Shown here: positions 11,811 through 17,887 of the stretch, piece after piece
Layout: each line of letters begins with the position of its first letter
Numbering within the stretch: position 1 is the first letter of the stretch
Assembly (NCBI GenBank): GCA_903857265.1
Contig: CAIODZ010000022.1
Location: 140,337-204,336 of the forward strand
Direction: 5' to 3'
Length of the DNA stretch: 64,000 nucleotides
Origin: an uncultured Phycisphaerales bacterium
GTDB taxonomy: Bacteria > Planctomycetota > Phycisphaerae > Sedimentisphaerales > Anaerobacaceae
Notes under the pieces: model-generated
Told to the model about the DNA's origin: nothing
The model's database searches: none
Seen by the model: the letters and a program-made list of their open reading frames with translations, nothing else
Program-made: the position numbers and the translations under genes

Positions 11811-12524
11811 TTAATTTGCCTGCAATTTTTTTATCGACATGTCCGCCGCTTTACGAACGTCCGTGATTGAATCCTGGACCCTCGCTGTTTCAAGGGCAGG
11901 GATTGGCTTGGGATTCCTTACCTCGCCAAAAGCATTTGCCGCGGCCACACGAAGCTCGGGGTCCGTGTCTGAAAGCAGAACTTTTTCAAGGGCCAACCTG
12001 ACTTTATCGTCAAAGGAATATCCGGCCAGCTCATGTATCGCCTTGATACGGTGCTCTTTGTCCCCACTCATAAGCACCTTTAAAAGCTCGTTTTTCTTTG
12101 CTCCAATGGGACCATACAACGACTCTGTATAACCACCCTGCTGCACGGGCTGAACAACCGCCGGTTGTTCCATTACGGGTACGGGCGGCGGTGCCTGCGG
12201 TACTGCCACTACCGGCGGCGGTGGAGCAACGTAATAATCCGAGGAAGTATAATACGGGTAAGAGTAATACGGGTAGGAATAATAACCCGAGTAGTAACCC
12301 GGCCAGCCCCAGTAACCATCAATGACAACCCCTGCACGATGATGCCGCCCGTACCAACCCGGCCCATAGTAACCATACCAGCCCGGATAATAACCAGGAT
12401 AGTAGCCAGGACCACCCACGCCAATACCTATCGACACATTTGTGCGAGCCACAGCCGTATTTGACAGCCAAATAAGAAGAGCCAACATTACAATCGATAC
12501 TATTGCAATCTTTGCCGTTTTCAT
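11811..12524 (-). CDS. Secreted Gly/Tyr/Pro-rich protein with HEAT repeats
   Basis: The 237-residue protein has a signal peptide (to about residue 26, ending NTAVA), then a low-complexity stretch rich in Gly, Tyr, Trp and Pro (about 30-105), a Pro/Val/Gln linker, and two to three HEAT-like repeats near the C-terminus (DKVRLALEKVLLSDTDPEL, RVAAANAFGEVRNPKPIPAL). Location is probably periplasmic or envelope-associated. It lies downstream of the first fluoride riboswitch but also has its own extended -10 promoter at 12595. Function is unknown; a scaffold role would be a guess. Confidence 0.7.
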   Translation of the reverse strand: MKTAKIAIVSIVMLALLIWLSNTAVARTNVSIGIGVGGPGYYPGYYPGWYGYYGPGWYGRHHRAGVVIDGYWGWPGYYSGYYSYPYYSYPYYTSSDYYVAPPPPVVAVPQAPPPVPVMEQPAVVQPVQQGGYTESLYGPIGAKKNELLKVLMSGDKEHRIKAIHELAGYSFDDKVRLALEKVLLSDTDPELRVAAANAFGEVRNPKPIPALETARVQDSITDVRKAADMSIKKLQAN

Positions 12525-12594
12525 TTTTCAGCTTCCTTATTCTTTCCGCTACCAGCGGTAACATTCATTCAGTTTTATTAAACCTTGTCTACTT

Positions 12595-12603
12595 ATTATA
12601 CCA
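12595..12603 (-). promoter_or_regulatory. Extended -10 promoter of gene 12524
   Basis: Reading leftward, TGGTATAAT is an extended -10 box (TGn then TATAAT). A TTGACG lies only 12 bp further upstream, too close to act as the -35. The site is downstream of the micro-ORF stop, so the HEAT-repeat gene can be transcribed independently of the riboswitch. Confidence 0.5.
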
Positions 12604-12614
12604 TAATAACAACG

Positions 12615-12698
12615 TCAATGTTCTGCGTCTGCGCCGGCGTTGTCCATATCAACGATATCCTCTTCCTCAACGGGCATAAACCACTTCTGGGCAACCAT
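12615..12698 (-). CDS. Micro-ORF downstream of fluoride riboswitch A
   Basis: A 27-codon frame encodes a peptide with the core QKWFMPVEEEDIVD and an acidic tail. It begins with ATG at 12698, 17 nt after the riboswitch terminator, with GGTGAG about 10 nt upstream. A second copy with the same core lies after riboswitch C (15162-15245). Four of the five base differences across the shared 14-codon core are synonymous third-position changes, which indicates selection on the peptide. No membrane segment is present and no known family is recognised. Confidence 0.55.
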   Translation of the reverse strand: MVAQKWFMPVEEEDIVDMDNAGADAEH

Positions 12699-12714
12699 TT
12701 TAAAGAAACTCACC

Positions 12715-12751
12715 AAAAAACAAAAAACCTCTACCAAAAATTGGTAGAGGT
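12715..12751 (-). terminator. Intrinsic terminator of fluoride riboswitch A
   Basis: Reading leftward, ACCUCUACCAA pairs with UUGGUAGAGGU (11 bp, 3-nt loop), followed by UUUUUUGUUUUUU. The left arm contains the ACCUC needed for the aptamer pseudoknot, so aptamer and terminator are mutually exclusive. Fluoride should allow read-through. Confidence 0.9.
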
Positions 12752-12797
12752 CATCAGCTTAATCATTCTTTAAACGGTTCGGGCGAACCTCATCGCC
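12745..12797 (-). promoter_or_regulatory. Fluoride riboswitch (crcB RNA), copy A
   Basis: The minus strand reads GGCGAUGAGGUUCGCC, a variable stem (GUUUAA/UUAAGC) and GCUGAUGACCUCUACC. This matches the crcB-motif aptamer: P1 GGCG/CGCC, and a pseudoknot GAGGU with ACCUC. It lines up with the Thermotoga petrophila aptamer as I know it. The promoter is just upstream and a terminator overlaps its 3' end. Known members control fluoride exporters; none is encoded here. Confidence 0.93.
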
Positions 12798-12815
12798 TTT
12801 CTCAATATGAGCGAT

Positions 12816-12844
12816 ATTTTATGTTTCCCCTGGTGTTTTGGCAA
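12816..12844 (-). promoter_or_regulatory. Promoter of riboswitch cassette A
   Basis: TTGCCA (12839-12844), 17 bp, TAAAAT (12816-12821) on the minus strand. The same two boxes at the same spacing occur in copies B and C. Predicted transcription starts about 12 nt before the aptamer. Confidence 0.8.
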
Positions 12845-12945
12845 TATAATTAGGTTTGCACTTTAGAAAAATACTGTTGCCGCCCCGCCTTCGGTCGGCC
12901 ATACGTCCTTCGTCACAGAATTCAACTGGCGATAAAAACTTCCTC
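12845..12945 (-). repeat. Upstream flank shared by cassettes A and B
   Basis: Similarity to cassette B continues beyond the promoter through GCAAACCTAATTATA, the GCCGACCGAAGG block and GACGTATG, almost to the stop codon of the gene at 12963. The matching part near B is 14122-14215. It shows that a unit larger than the riboswitch was duplicated. It contains a possible GCCG/CGGC hairpin. Confidence 0.6.
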
Positions 12946-12962
12946 GCCTTGAATCTATAGTC

Positions 12963-13832
12963 CTATTTCTTTCGCTGAAAGTTAAACAGACATTCATCGC
13001 CGTTATATGTAATACCAAGATTCCAGCCCGCTTTACTTGCCCTGTCCTGCCAGATAGTTTCAAAAAGTCGAAGGTAGTCTTCAAAAGAAATCTGTGTTTT
13101 CAGATGTGCCGTCTGTTTATAAAGCTGCAAATACATCGGCTTCATTCGCACTACGGCTTCATTACTATCAAATTTTTCCAGCGTGACTTTGTTTTCTCTC
13201 AAGTTTGCCTGTTCCCAGCATAAATACAGGATAAATGCCTTCTCAGGCGGATAAAACGGCACCCAAGTTTTTGCCGCCAGTAGGAACCCATCGCCGTCTT
13301 TGAACCAGTTGAATGCAAAATCCTTCCCTTTTTCCTTAGCAAAGAAATTGAACAGCCGCACCTGCTCGGTTGAGTAAATCTCCTCTCTCACCGCTGCCTT
13401 TTTCTCCTCCGGCAAATCAGGAAACTCCGAAGTCGGGGGCGCTGCTATTTTGTCGAGACGAATGATTATATTTTCCAGGTGGCGAAAATACCATTTGTCA
13501 TCTTCGATGAGAAATGTGTGACAGAAGGTGCTTTTCCAATCGTCCTTGGCGAACGTCACAATGTAATGCACGTGTTGGCCTACCCTGTGAACTTCCGGCG
13601 TTCCCTGGATTTGCTCCCAAAGTTTTCCTTCTTTGAACATTTTGCACCATTGCAGGAGCATATCTTTTGGCAGATTGTCGTATGTGCGAATTTTATCAGG
13701 TGTTATCTGGTCATTTTTGACGGCCTCGACGAATTCGTTCCAGATTCTGAGGTCATCCTGAGCAAGGCCGGTGTTATACGCCGACGAAATGAATATACTG
13801 ACAGTTATGATAATTAGCGTTAATCTTCTCAT
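12963..13832 (-). CDS. Secreted protein of unknown function
   Basis: The 289-residue protein has a signal peptide (hydrophobic to about residue 20, probable cleavage after GLAQ). The mature part is rich in Trp, Phe, Lys and Glu and is probably alpha/beta (WNEFVEAVKND, VHYIVTFAKDDW, FLIEDDKWYFRHLEN, FNWFKDGDGFLLAAKTW). It contains a SnoaL/NTF2-like feel in the segment that reads a measured value (DDKWYFRHLENI), but I cannot assign it. It is located 163 nt downstream of riboswitch B with no clear promoter of its own, so it is the best candidate in this locus for a protein-coding gene under fluoride control. Confidence 0.65.
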   Translation of the reverse strand: MRRLTLIIITVSIFISSAYNTGLAQDDLRIWNEFVEAVKNDQITPDKIRTYDNLPKDMLLQWCKMFKEGKLWEQIQGTPEVHRVGQHVHYIVTFAKDDWKSTFCHTFLIEDDKWYFRHLENIIIRLDKIAAPPTSEFPDLPEEKKAAVREEIYSTEQVRLFNFFAKEKGKDFAFNWFKDGDGFLLAAKTWVPFYPPEKAFILYLCWEQANLRENKVTLEKFDSNEAVVRMKPMYLQLYKQTAHLKTQISFEDYLRLFETIWQDRASKAGWNLGITYNGDECLFNFQRKK

Positions 13833-13994
13833 AAATGAGCCCTTTATGTTCAGCCATTTTTCTTTACAAATTTAGATGTCCTTGTCCGCCTTTTTACTGC
13901 GAATCGCAACGGAGTTACCATACCACAAAACAACCGTTACTGGTCGGCGACTGGCGCGGCACCGTGTTTAACAGCAGTTTTTCAGATACTGTCT

Positions 13995-14026
13995 AAAAAC
14001 AAAAAATCTCTACCGATTCGGTAGAG
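13995..14026 (-). terminator. Intrinsic terminator of fluoride riboswitch B
   Basis: Reading leftward, CUCUACCG pairs with CGGUAGAG (8 bp, loop AAU), followed by AUUUUUUGUUUUU. The left arm overlaps the pseudoknot strand ACCUC of the aptamer, as in copy A, although the loop and stem sequence differ. The changes are compensatory. Confidence 0.9.
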
Positions 14027-14074
14027 GTCATCAGCTTAATCAATTGCTAAACGGTTCAGGCGAACCTCATCGCC
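14022..14074 (-). promoter_or_regulatory. Fluoride riboswitch (crcB RNA), copy B
   Basis: The aptamer reads GGCGAUGAGGUUCGCC, stem GUUUA...UUAAGC, then GCUGAUGACCUCUACC. P1 (GGCG/CGCC) and the pseudoknot (GAGGU/ACCUC) are intact. It differs from copy A chiefly in the variable stem loop and terminator arm. It lies upstream of the secreted protein gene ending at 12963. Confidence 0.93.
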
Positions 14075-14092
14075 TTTATCGACATGAACGGG

Positions 14093-14121
14093 ATTTTACG
14101 TTTTCCCTGGCGTCTTGGCAA
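14093..14121 (-). promoter_or_regulatory. Promoter of riboswitch cassette B
   Basis: TTGCCA (14116-14121), 17 bp, TAAAAT (14093-14098) on the minus strand, identical boxes and spacing to copies A and C. Confidence 0.8.
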
Positions 14122-14215
14122 TATAATTAGGTTTGCACTTTAGAAAAACAGCGTCGCCGCCCTACCTTCGGTCGGCATACGCCCTTTATCACGGGATTTG
14201 ACTGATAAAATTAAA
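14122..14215 (-). repeat. Upstream flank shared by cassettes A and B
   Basis: This segment matches 12845-12945: GCAAACCTAATTATA, GCCGACCGAAGG and GGGCGTATG blocks in the same order. The match fades toward the stop of the gene at 14241. Confidence 0.6.
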
Positions 14216-14240
14216 AGCTCCAGGCGCAAACTTTACAATC

Positions 14241-14561
14241 TCATCGCATGGAACTTTTAAGTGTCACCATCAGGATGACCGCCAGCAAGCTCACAATGAC
14301 CCCGACTATCAGTGCCGCAAGGCCGGAGCCGATTGCTGCTGCAAGGAGCGTATAAACTCCAGCAATAATCAGCCCGACTCCCGCCAGGAGAACAAGCATA
14401 CTGACTGCCAGAAAACCGCACCAGATATAAATACGCCTGAAACAGCATTCCATAGCTTTGGCCTGTTCATCGATTTTAAGCAGCAGTGATTTCGCCTGGT
14501 ATTTAACAACACTCTGGAGCAGCTCTCCGGCGGTACACACAATATCCGTTAACAAGCTCAT
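14241..14561 (-). CDS. Small two-TM membrane protein, phage holin/YqjE-like
   Basis: The 106-residue protein has an N-terminal amphipathic helix (SLLTDIVCTAGELLQSVVKY) and two long hydrophobic segments (about residues 47-70 and 74-100) with Gly/Ala-rich cores. This layout is that of the YqjE / holin-superfamily III proteins. Its ATG shares one base with the stop of the DUF883-like gene (TAATG), and the two are the familiar YqjD-YqjE type pair of inner-membrane stress proteins. The role in this organism is not known. Confidence 0.75.
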   Translation of the reverse strand: MSLLTDIVCTAGELLQSVVKYQAKSLLLKIDEQAKAMECCFRRIYIWCGFLAVSMLVLLAGVGLIIAGVYTLLAAAIGSGLAALIVGVIVSLLAVILMVTLKSSMR

Positions 14562-14905
14562 TAGCTCCTCCGCCCAATCAGAATGCCAACCAGTAACCCC
14601 ACTCCAAGCGCTGTAAAGACAGCCGTAAGAGGCCTTTCCTCTATTTTCTTCCTGCTCAGCTCGACGGCCTCTTTGCTGTGCTCACGCAAGCTATCATAAG
14701 CTTCTCCGAGCTTCTCTTTTGCTTCTCCTCGGAGGGCTTTAATGGCGGATTCAAGCCGTTCTTTGCTTTCTTGCAGTTTTTCTTTTCCTTGTGCCCCGGC
14801 AGCATGAAGCACATCTTTGAGGTCGTTAGCCAGTTTCGCAACGTCGCCTTTGAGCGTCTCCAGTTCGATGGCTGATTCACCTCTCTTGTTCGGTTCCATG
14901 TTCAT
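14561..14905 (-). CDS. DUF883 / ElaB-YqjD-like membrane-anchored protein
   Basis: The 114-residue protein is a long Lys/Glu-rich helix (about residues 10-90; LKGDVAKLANDLKDVLHAAG, KEKLQESKERLESAIKALRG) ending in a single C-terminal membrane segment AVFTALGVGLLVGILIG and RRS. This is the YqjD/ElaB layout; in E. coli such proteins tether ribosomes at the inner membrane in stationary phase. AAGGGG lies 8 nt before the ATG at 14905. It is translationally coupled to the holin-like gene and has a promoter at 15116. Confidence 0.82.
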   Translation of the reverse strand: MNMEPNKRGESAIELETLKGDVAKLANDLKDVLHAAGAQGKEKLQESKERLESAIKALRGEAKEKLGEAYDSLREHSKEAVELSRKKIEERPLTAVFTALGVGLLVGILIGRRS

Positions 14906-15115
14906 AATGTTCCCCTTTCATTAAGTAATAAAGTTTTTCCGTCTCCGTTTTATAATTCCCGACTCTTCAGAGTCGCAGGAAAAAGCTAAACTATCAAAAC
15001 CTTTTATTCGTAATCACTCAGCCATGCTGTAGTCGTTTCAGAAAAACGCATATACTCGCTTTATATTGCGATTTCTTCCTAATCTCGCGTCTCAATTCAT
15101 ACCAAGGTTCAGGTG

Positions 15116-15145
15116 ATTATACTATTGAACACCATCGATGTTCAA
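15116..15145 (-). promoter_or_regulatory. Promoter and inverted repeat of the DUF883 operon
   Basis: TTGAAC (15140-15145), 18 bp, TATAAT (15116-15121) on the minus strand. The -35 box is one arm of a TTGAACA/TGTTCAA dyad (15125-15145, 7-nt centre), a possible operator. It lies after the micro-ORF stop, so this operon does not depend on riboswitch C. Confidence 0.65.
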
Positions 15146-15161
15146 GGGTAATTGCTATTTA

Positions 15162-15245
15162 TCATTTTTCGATTTTTGAGTCAAAATCGACTATGTCCTC
15201 TTCCTCAACGGACATAAACCACTTTTGCCGCTTACGAATAAACAA
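15162..15245 (-). CDS. Micro-ORF downstream of fluoride riboswitch C
   Basis: The frame carries the core QKWFMSVEEEDIVD, 13 of 14 residues identical to the micro-ORF at 12615-12698, then a different acidic/lysine tail. The start is uncertain: TTG at 15245, with AGAGG in the terminator arm, gives 27 codons. An internal ATG at 15215 would give 17. The whole frame lies right after the terminator of cassette C. Confidence 0.45.
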   Translation of the reverse strand: MFIRKRQKWFMSVEEEDIVDFDSKIEK

Positions 15246-15273
15246 AAAACCTCTACCCGCAACGAACAGAGGT
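15242..15273 (-). terminator. Degenerate terminator of riboswitch C
   Basis: ACCUCU pairs with AGAGGU (6 bp) around a 13-nt loop, followed by UUUUUUGUUU. The stem is shorter than in copies A and B, so termination may be weaker. Confidence 0.65.
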
Positions 15274-15319
15274 CATCAGCTTAATCAATCGCTAAGCGGT
15301 TCAGGCGAACCGCATCGTC
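15268..15319 (-). promoter_or_regulatory. Fluoride riboswitch-like RNA, copy C (degenerate)
   Basis: The sequence GACGAUGCGGUUCGCC ... GCUGAUGACCUC keeps the 3' core but has G-to-A in P1 (GACG against CGCC) and A-to-C in the pseudoknot strand (GCGGU against ACCUC). Each breaks one pair. Fluoride binding may be impaired or lost. Confidence 0.8.
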
Positions 15320-15337
15320 TTTATCAATATGAGCGAT

Positions 15338-15366
15338 ATTTTATGTTTTACCTGACGTTTTGGCAA
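15338..15366 (-). promoter_or_regulatory. Promoter of riboswitch cassette C
   Basis: TTGCCA (15361-15366), 17 bp, TAAAAT (15338-15343) on the minus strand. It is conserved with copies A and B although the aptamer has decayed. Confidence 0.75.
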
Positions 15367-15446
15367 TATAATTCAGAACGCACATTAGAAAAACCCCGCT
15401 GCCAGAAACCGAACTATTATTATTTCGGATTCCTCCAATACCTTTA

Positions 15447-16151
15447 TTATACTGGCGATTCCAATTTAACAAGCTGGCTTTTGCTTATCTCTACGATCAG
15501 AATTCCCAAAAAGAACGGCTTCATAGCATAAATATGAACGCCATGGTTCGTACCGTAATTAAGTATTTTTAACATATTTAAGAGATTTTCTTTTGTATAA
15601 AAATCCTGTTCCGTCCAAGGCCATAATCGTTTGATGTGAAGAATATGCGTTAAAACATACCACACATAAAAAAAAGAGTACCGCGCGGGAACACTGATGA
15701 CCACATTACCATTATTCTTACATATCCGTATATGCTCCTGAAGCACTTCTTCAGGATGATGAAAGTGCTCTAAAAGCCCCTGAGACCATACAAGGTCAAA
15801 GGTTTCATCTTTAATTTTTAATTTTCTGCAATCATCCTGCAGCAACTTAAAGTTTTTTACCCCTATCTTCCCGGCGTTGAGTTCGGAAAGAGCCAAAGCT
15901 TCCGTTGAGAGGTCTACACCGGTTATACTGTTGACGCATCGATGCAATTGCAATGTTATACTCGATGTACCACATCCAAGTTCCACAATATCACTTTTTT
16001 TGGTAACTTTTTTGCACAGAATTGCCAAGAAATACCTGCCGTAAATACGCCGGCCATAATTAACAATAGCATTCAAAAGACCTCGTTTTCCCCATATATT
16101 GTCCCATTGTGAAATATCTTTTTGTGAAATATTGTCTCCGTTCATTTTCAT
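15447..16151 (-). CDS. SAM-dependent methyltransferase
   Basis: The 234-residue class I methyltransferase has motif I VELGCGTSSITLQL (about residues 58-71), ITGVDLSTEAL, and the acidic post-motifs FDLVWSQGLLEHFHHPEEVL and NNGNVVISVPARY. The C-terminal third is variable and probably binds the acceptor. It belongs to an AT-rich glycan-type cluster with the two genes that follow it upstream, so it may methylate a cell-surface sugar or lipid. The start codon ATG at 16151 lies about 13 nt from a GGGGAG. Specificity cannot be told. Confidence 0.82.
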   Translation of the reverse strand: MKMNGDNISQKDISQWDNIWGKRGLLNAIVNYGRRIYGRYFLAILCKKVTKKSDIVELGCGTSSITLQLHRCVNSITGVDLSTEALALSELNAGKIGVKNFKLLQDDCRKLKIKDETFDLVWSQGLLEHFHHPEEVLQEHIRICKNNGNVVISVPARYSFFYVWYVLTHILHIKRLWPWTEQDFYTKENLLNMLKILNYGTNHGVHIYAMKPFFLGILIVEISKSQLVKLESPV

Positions 16152-16185
16152 ATTACAGTATGTCTCCCCAATCTTTTCTATTGTT

Positions 16186-17865
16186 TCATATTTTCTTCAG
16201 GTAGATATTTAAACGTTGTGAATCATTCTCGGCCATCTTGGTTTTAAACAAATGGAGACTCGTTTCCGGAATATTATTAACGAAATAATCAAAGACCGGA
16301 AATGATACCATGACATACTTGTTTCTTCCGAAAAACGGGGTAAATATTTTCTGTTCGCTGGTATATGTCCACTTCTTTCGCATAATAATTATATCAGGAT
16401 TTGCCTTCATATCTTCCACGAGATTGTTGCCTACATAACCAATAATCACTTTACTGTTCAAATAGTACATATATGAGCATTCTTCATAGTTCGTAGCTAT
16501 AACCAGGCTATCTGTGTTTTTATAGTTGTCTTTTATATATGGTATGGCAAAATCCAGCGGCCCTCTATATTGATGGGAAAGCTCATACAGGTGATTTCTT
16601 ATTAATCCTGTCTTATCTGCCAAATTCACTACGAATATAACACTCATCAGGAGCAATATGGCCGGTGTAAGCATTCTACGGGGCAAACGATTCATACTTG
16701 AGAGCAATTCAAATATAATAAAAATATCCAACAGTAAAATTGCAATTAAAACGGGCTGCAGTCCTATGACATATCGCTCAAAAATCGTGGGATAAGGTAT
16801 TTTTGCAACGGCAAGGATATGCATAATAAAATATAAACTCAAAAAGTCCGACAAAAAAAGTTTTTGTTTTACTGAGGCAGTTTTTTCCAATGCGGTTTTA
16901 GGCAATATAGACGCCGGCAGGCAGAATCTAAGGATCAGCAGAACTATTTTTGCAGCCATCGCCAAATATAAAAATTCATATTTAATAAAGAAGTTTAATA
17001 TAGAAGAAACGTGCCTTATGTGTATTCCGGAGCCCATACCGAAAAACTTCTCAAATTCCCGGGAAATACGAAAAACATCAAAAAACATTAGTAATGGGAT
17101 TATCACAATGAACGATATAAATAAAGGAAGCATACTTATCACTAAATTCCTGAAATTCCTTTTTTTAAAAAATTCAAATGAGTTGAATAATCCTATTGCG
17201 GCAGCGGCACTAAAATAAGAAATAGAGATATTATTGAACAATAACACCAATATCAATGTCGCTGATACGACGTAATTAGAGGCCCCCGTTTTTTTAAGTC
17301 CCGCATAGCTCACATAACTATAAAATAAACATGCGGACAAAAAAATGTTTATAGAATAGGCGCGCACCTCTCTTAAGTGCAAAACCAAAGAAACCGATAA
17401 AAGCTCAAAGAGAGAAAACAGAACAAGAAATATCAACATGTGGGTAAGATTTTCTCTGAAAAGGCGTGCAGCCAATAATGCTGTAACGAATACCCCCAAA
17501 AAGCCGATACCTGCAAAGGGGATTCTTAAGATAGCTGTTTTAGAGTAAATATCATCAACTTTTTCCGCGAAAAATGCGCCTATTGCAGCAAAATAATATT
17601 GACCCCATGTCACACAAGTCCATGCGTCAATTTTTTCATTCATTCCCAACCGTTTATCGGGAAGTTCCAAAAGATAAACTAAATTTTTACCATCATGTAT
17701 TTTGGGGTAACCGTAATCCAATATCCTCGTCGCATACATTGCGGTTTCCGCTTCATCATTCCATAGAAGAGGATACTTAATATTTTTAAACAGACTGACC
17801 AAAAACAAACTTACTATGAGAAGAAGTGTTATAGCAAGTATTCTATTTTTAAGTTTTACTTCCAT
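16186..17865 (-). CDS. GT-C family membrane glycosyltransferase (ArnT/PMT-like)
   Basis: The 559-residue protein has about ten or more hydrophobic segments. An acidic motif (LWNDEAETAMYATRILDYG) follows the first of these, as in GT-C enzymes that use polyprenyl-phosphate sugars (GT39/GT83). The C-terminal portion is a soluble periplasmic-type domain. The acceptor could be a lipid, a protein or a glycan. Codon use is AT-rich, like the neighbouring methyltransferase. It lies between a methyltransferase and a methyltransferase-GT2 fusion, so the three probably modify one surface glycan. Confidence 0.75.
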   Translation of the reverse strand: MEVKLKNRILAITLLLIVSLFLVSLFKNIKYPLLWNDEAETAMYATRILDYGYPKIHDGKNLVYLLELPDKRLGMNEKIDAWTCVTWGQYYFAAIGAFFAEKVDDIYSKTAILRIPFAGIGFLGVFVTALLAARLFRENLTHMLIFLVLFSLFELLSVSLVLHLREVRAYSINIFLSACLFYSYVSYAGLKKTGASNYVVSATLILVLLFNNISISYFSAAAAIGLFNSFEFFKKRNFRNLVISMLPLFISFIVIIPLLMFFDVFRISREFEKFFGMGSGIHIRHVSSILNFFIKYEFLYLAMAAKIVLLILRFCLPASILPKTALEKTASVKQKLFLSDFLSLYFIMHILAVAKIPYPTIFERYVIGLQPVLIAILLLDIFIIFELLSSMNRLPRRMLTPAILLLMSVIFVVNLADKTGLIRNHLYELSHQYRGPLDFAIPYIKDNYKNTDSLVIATNYEECSYMYYLNSKVIIGYVGNNLVEDMKANPDIIIMRKKWTYTSEQKIFTPFFGRNKYVMVSFPVFDYFVNNIPETSLHLFKTKMAENDSQRLNIYLKKI

Positions 17866-17887
17866 TGGCCAATCAGATTCTTAAATA

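Noticed and set aside
13849..13920. Basic 23-codon frame (about 13920 to 13849, minus) downstream of riboswitch B
   Set aside because: It has no relative at copies A or C and no SD; the weak similarity to the micro-ORF is in another frame.
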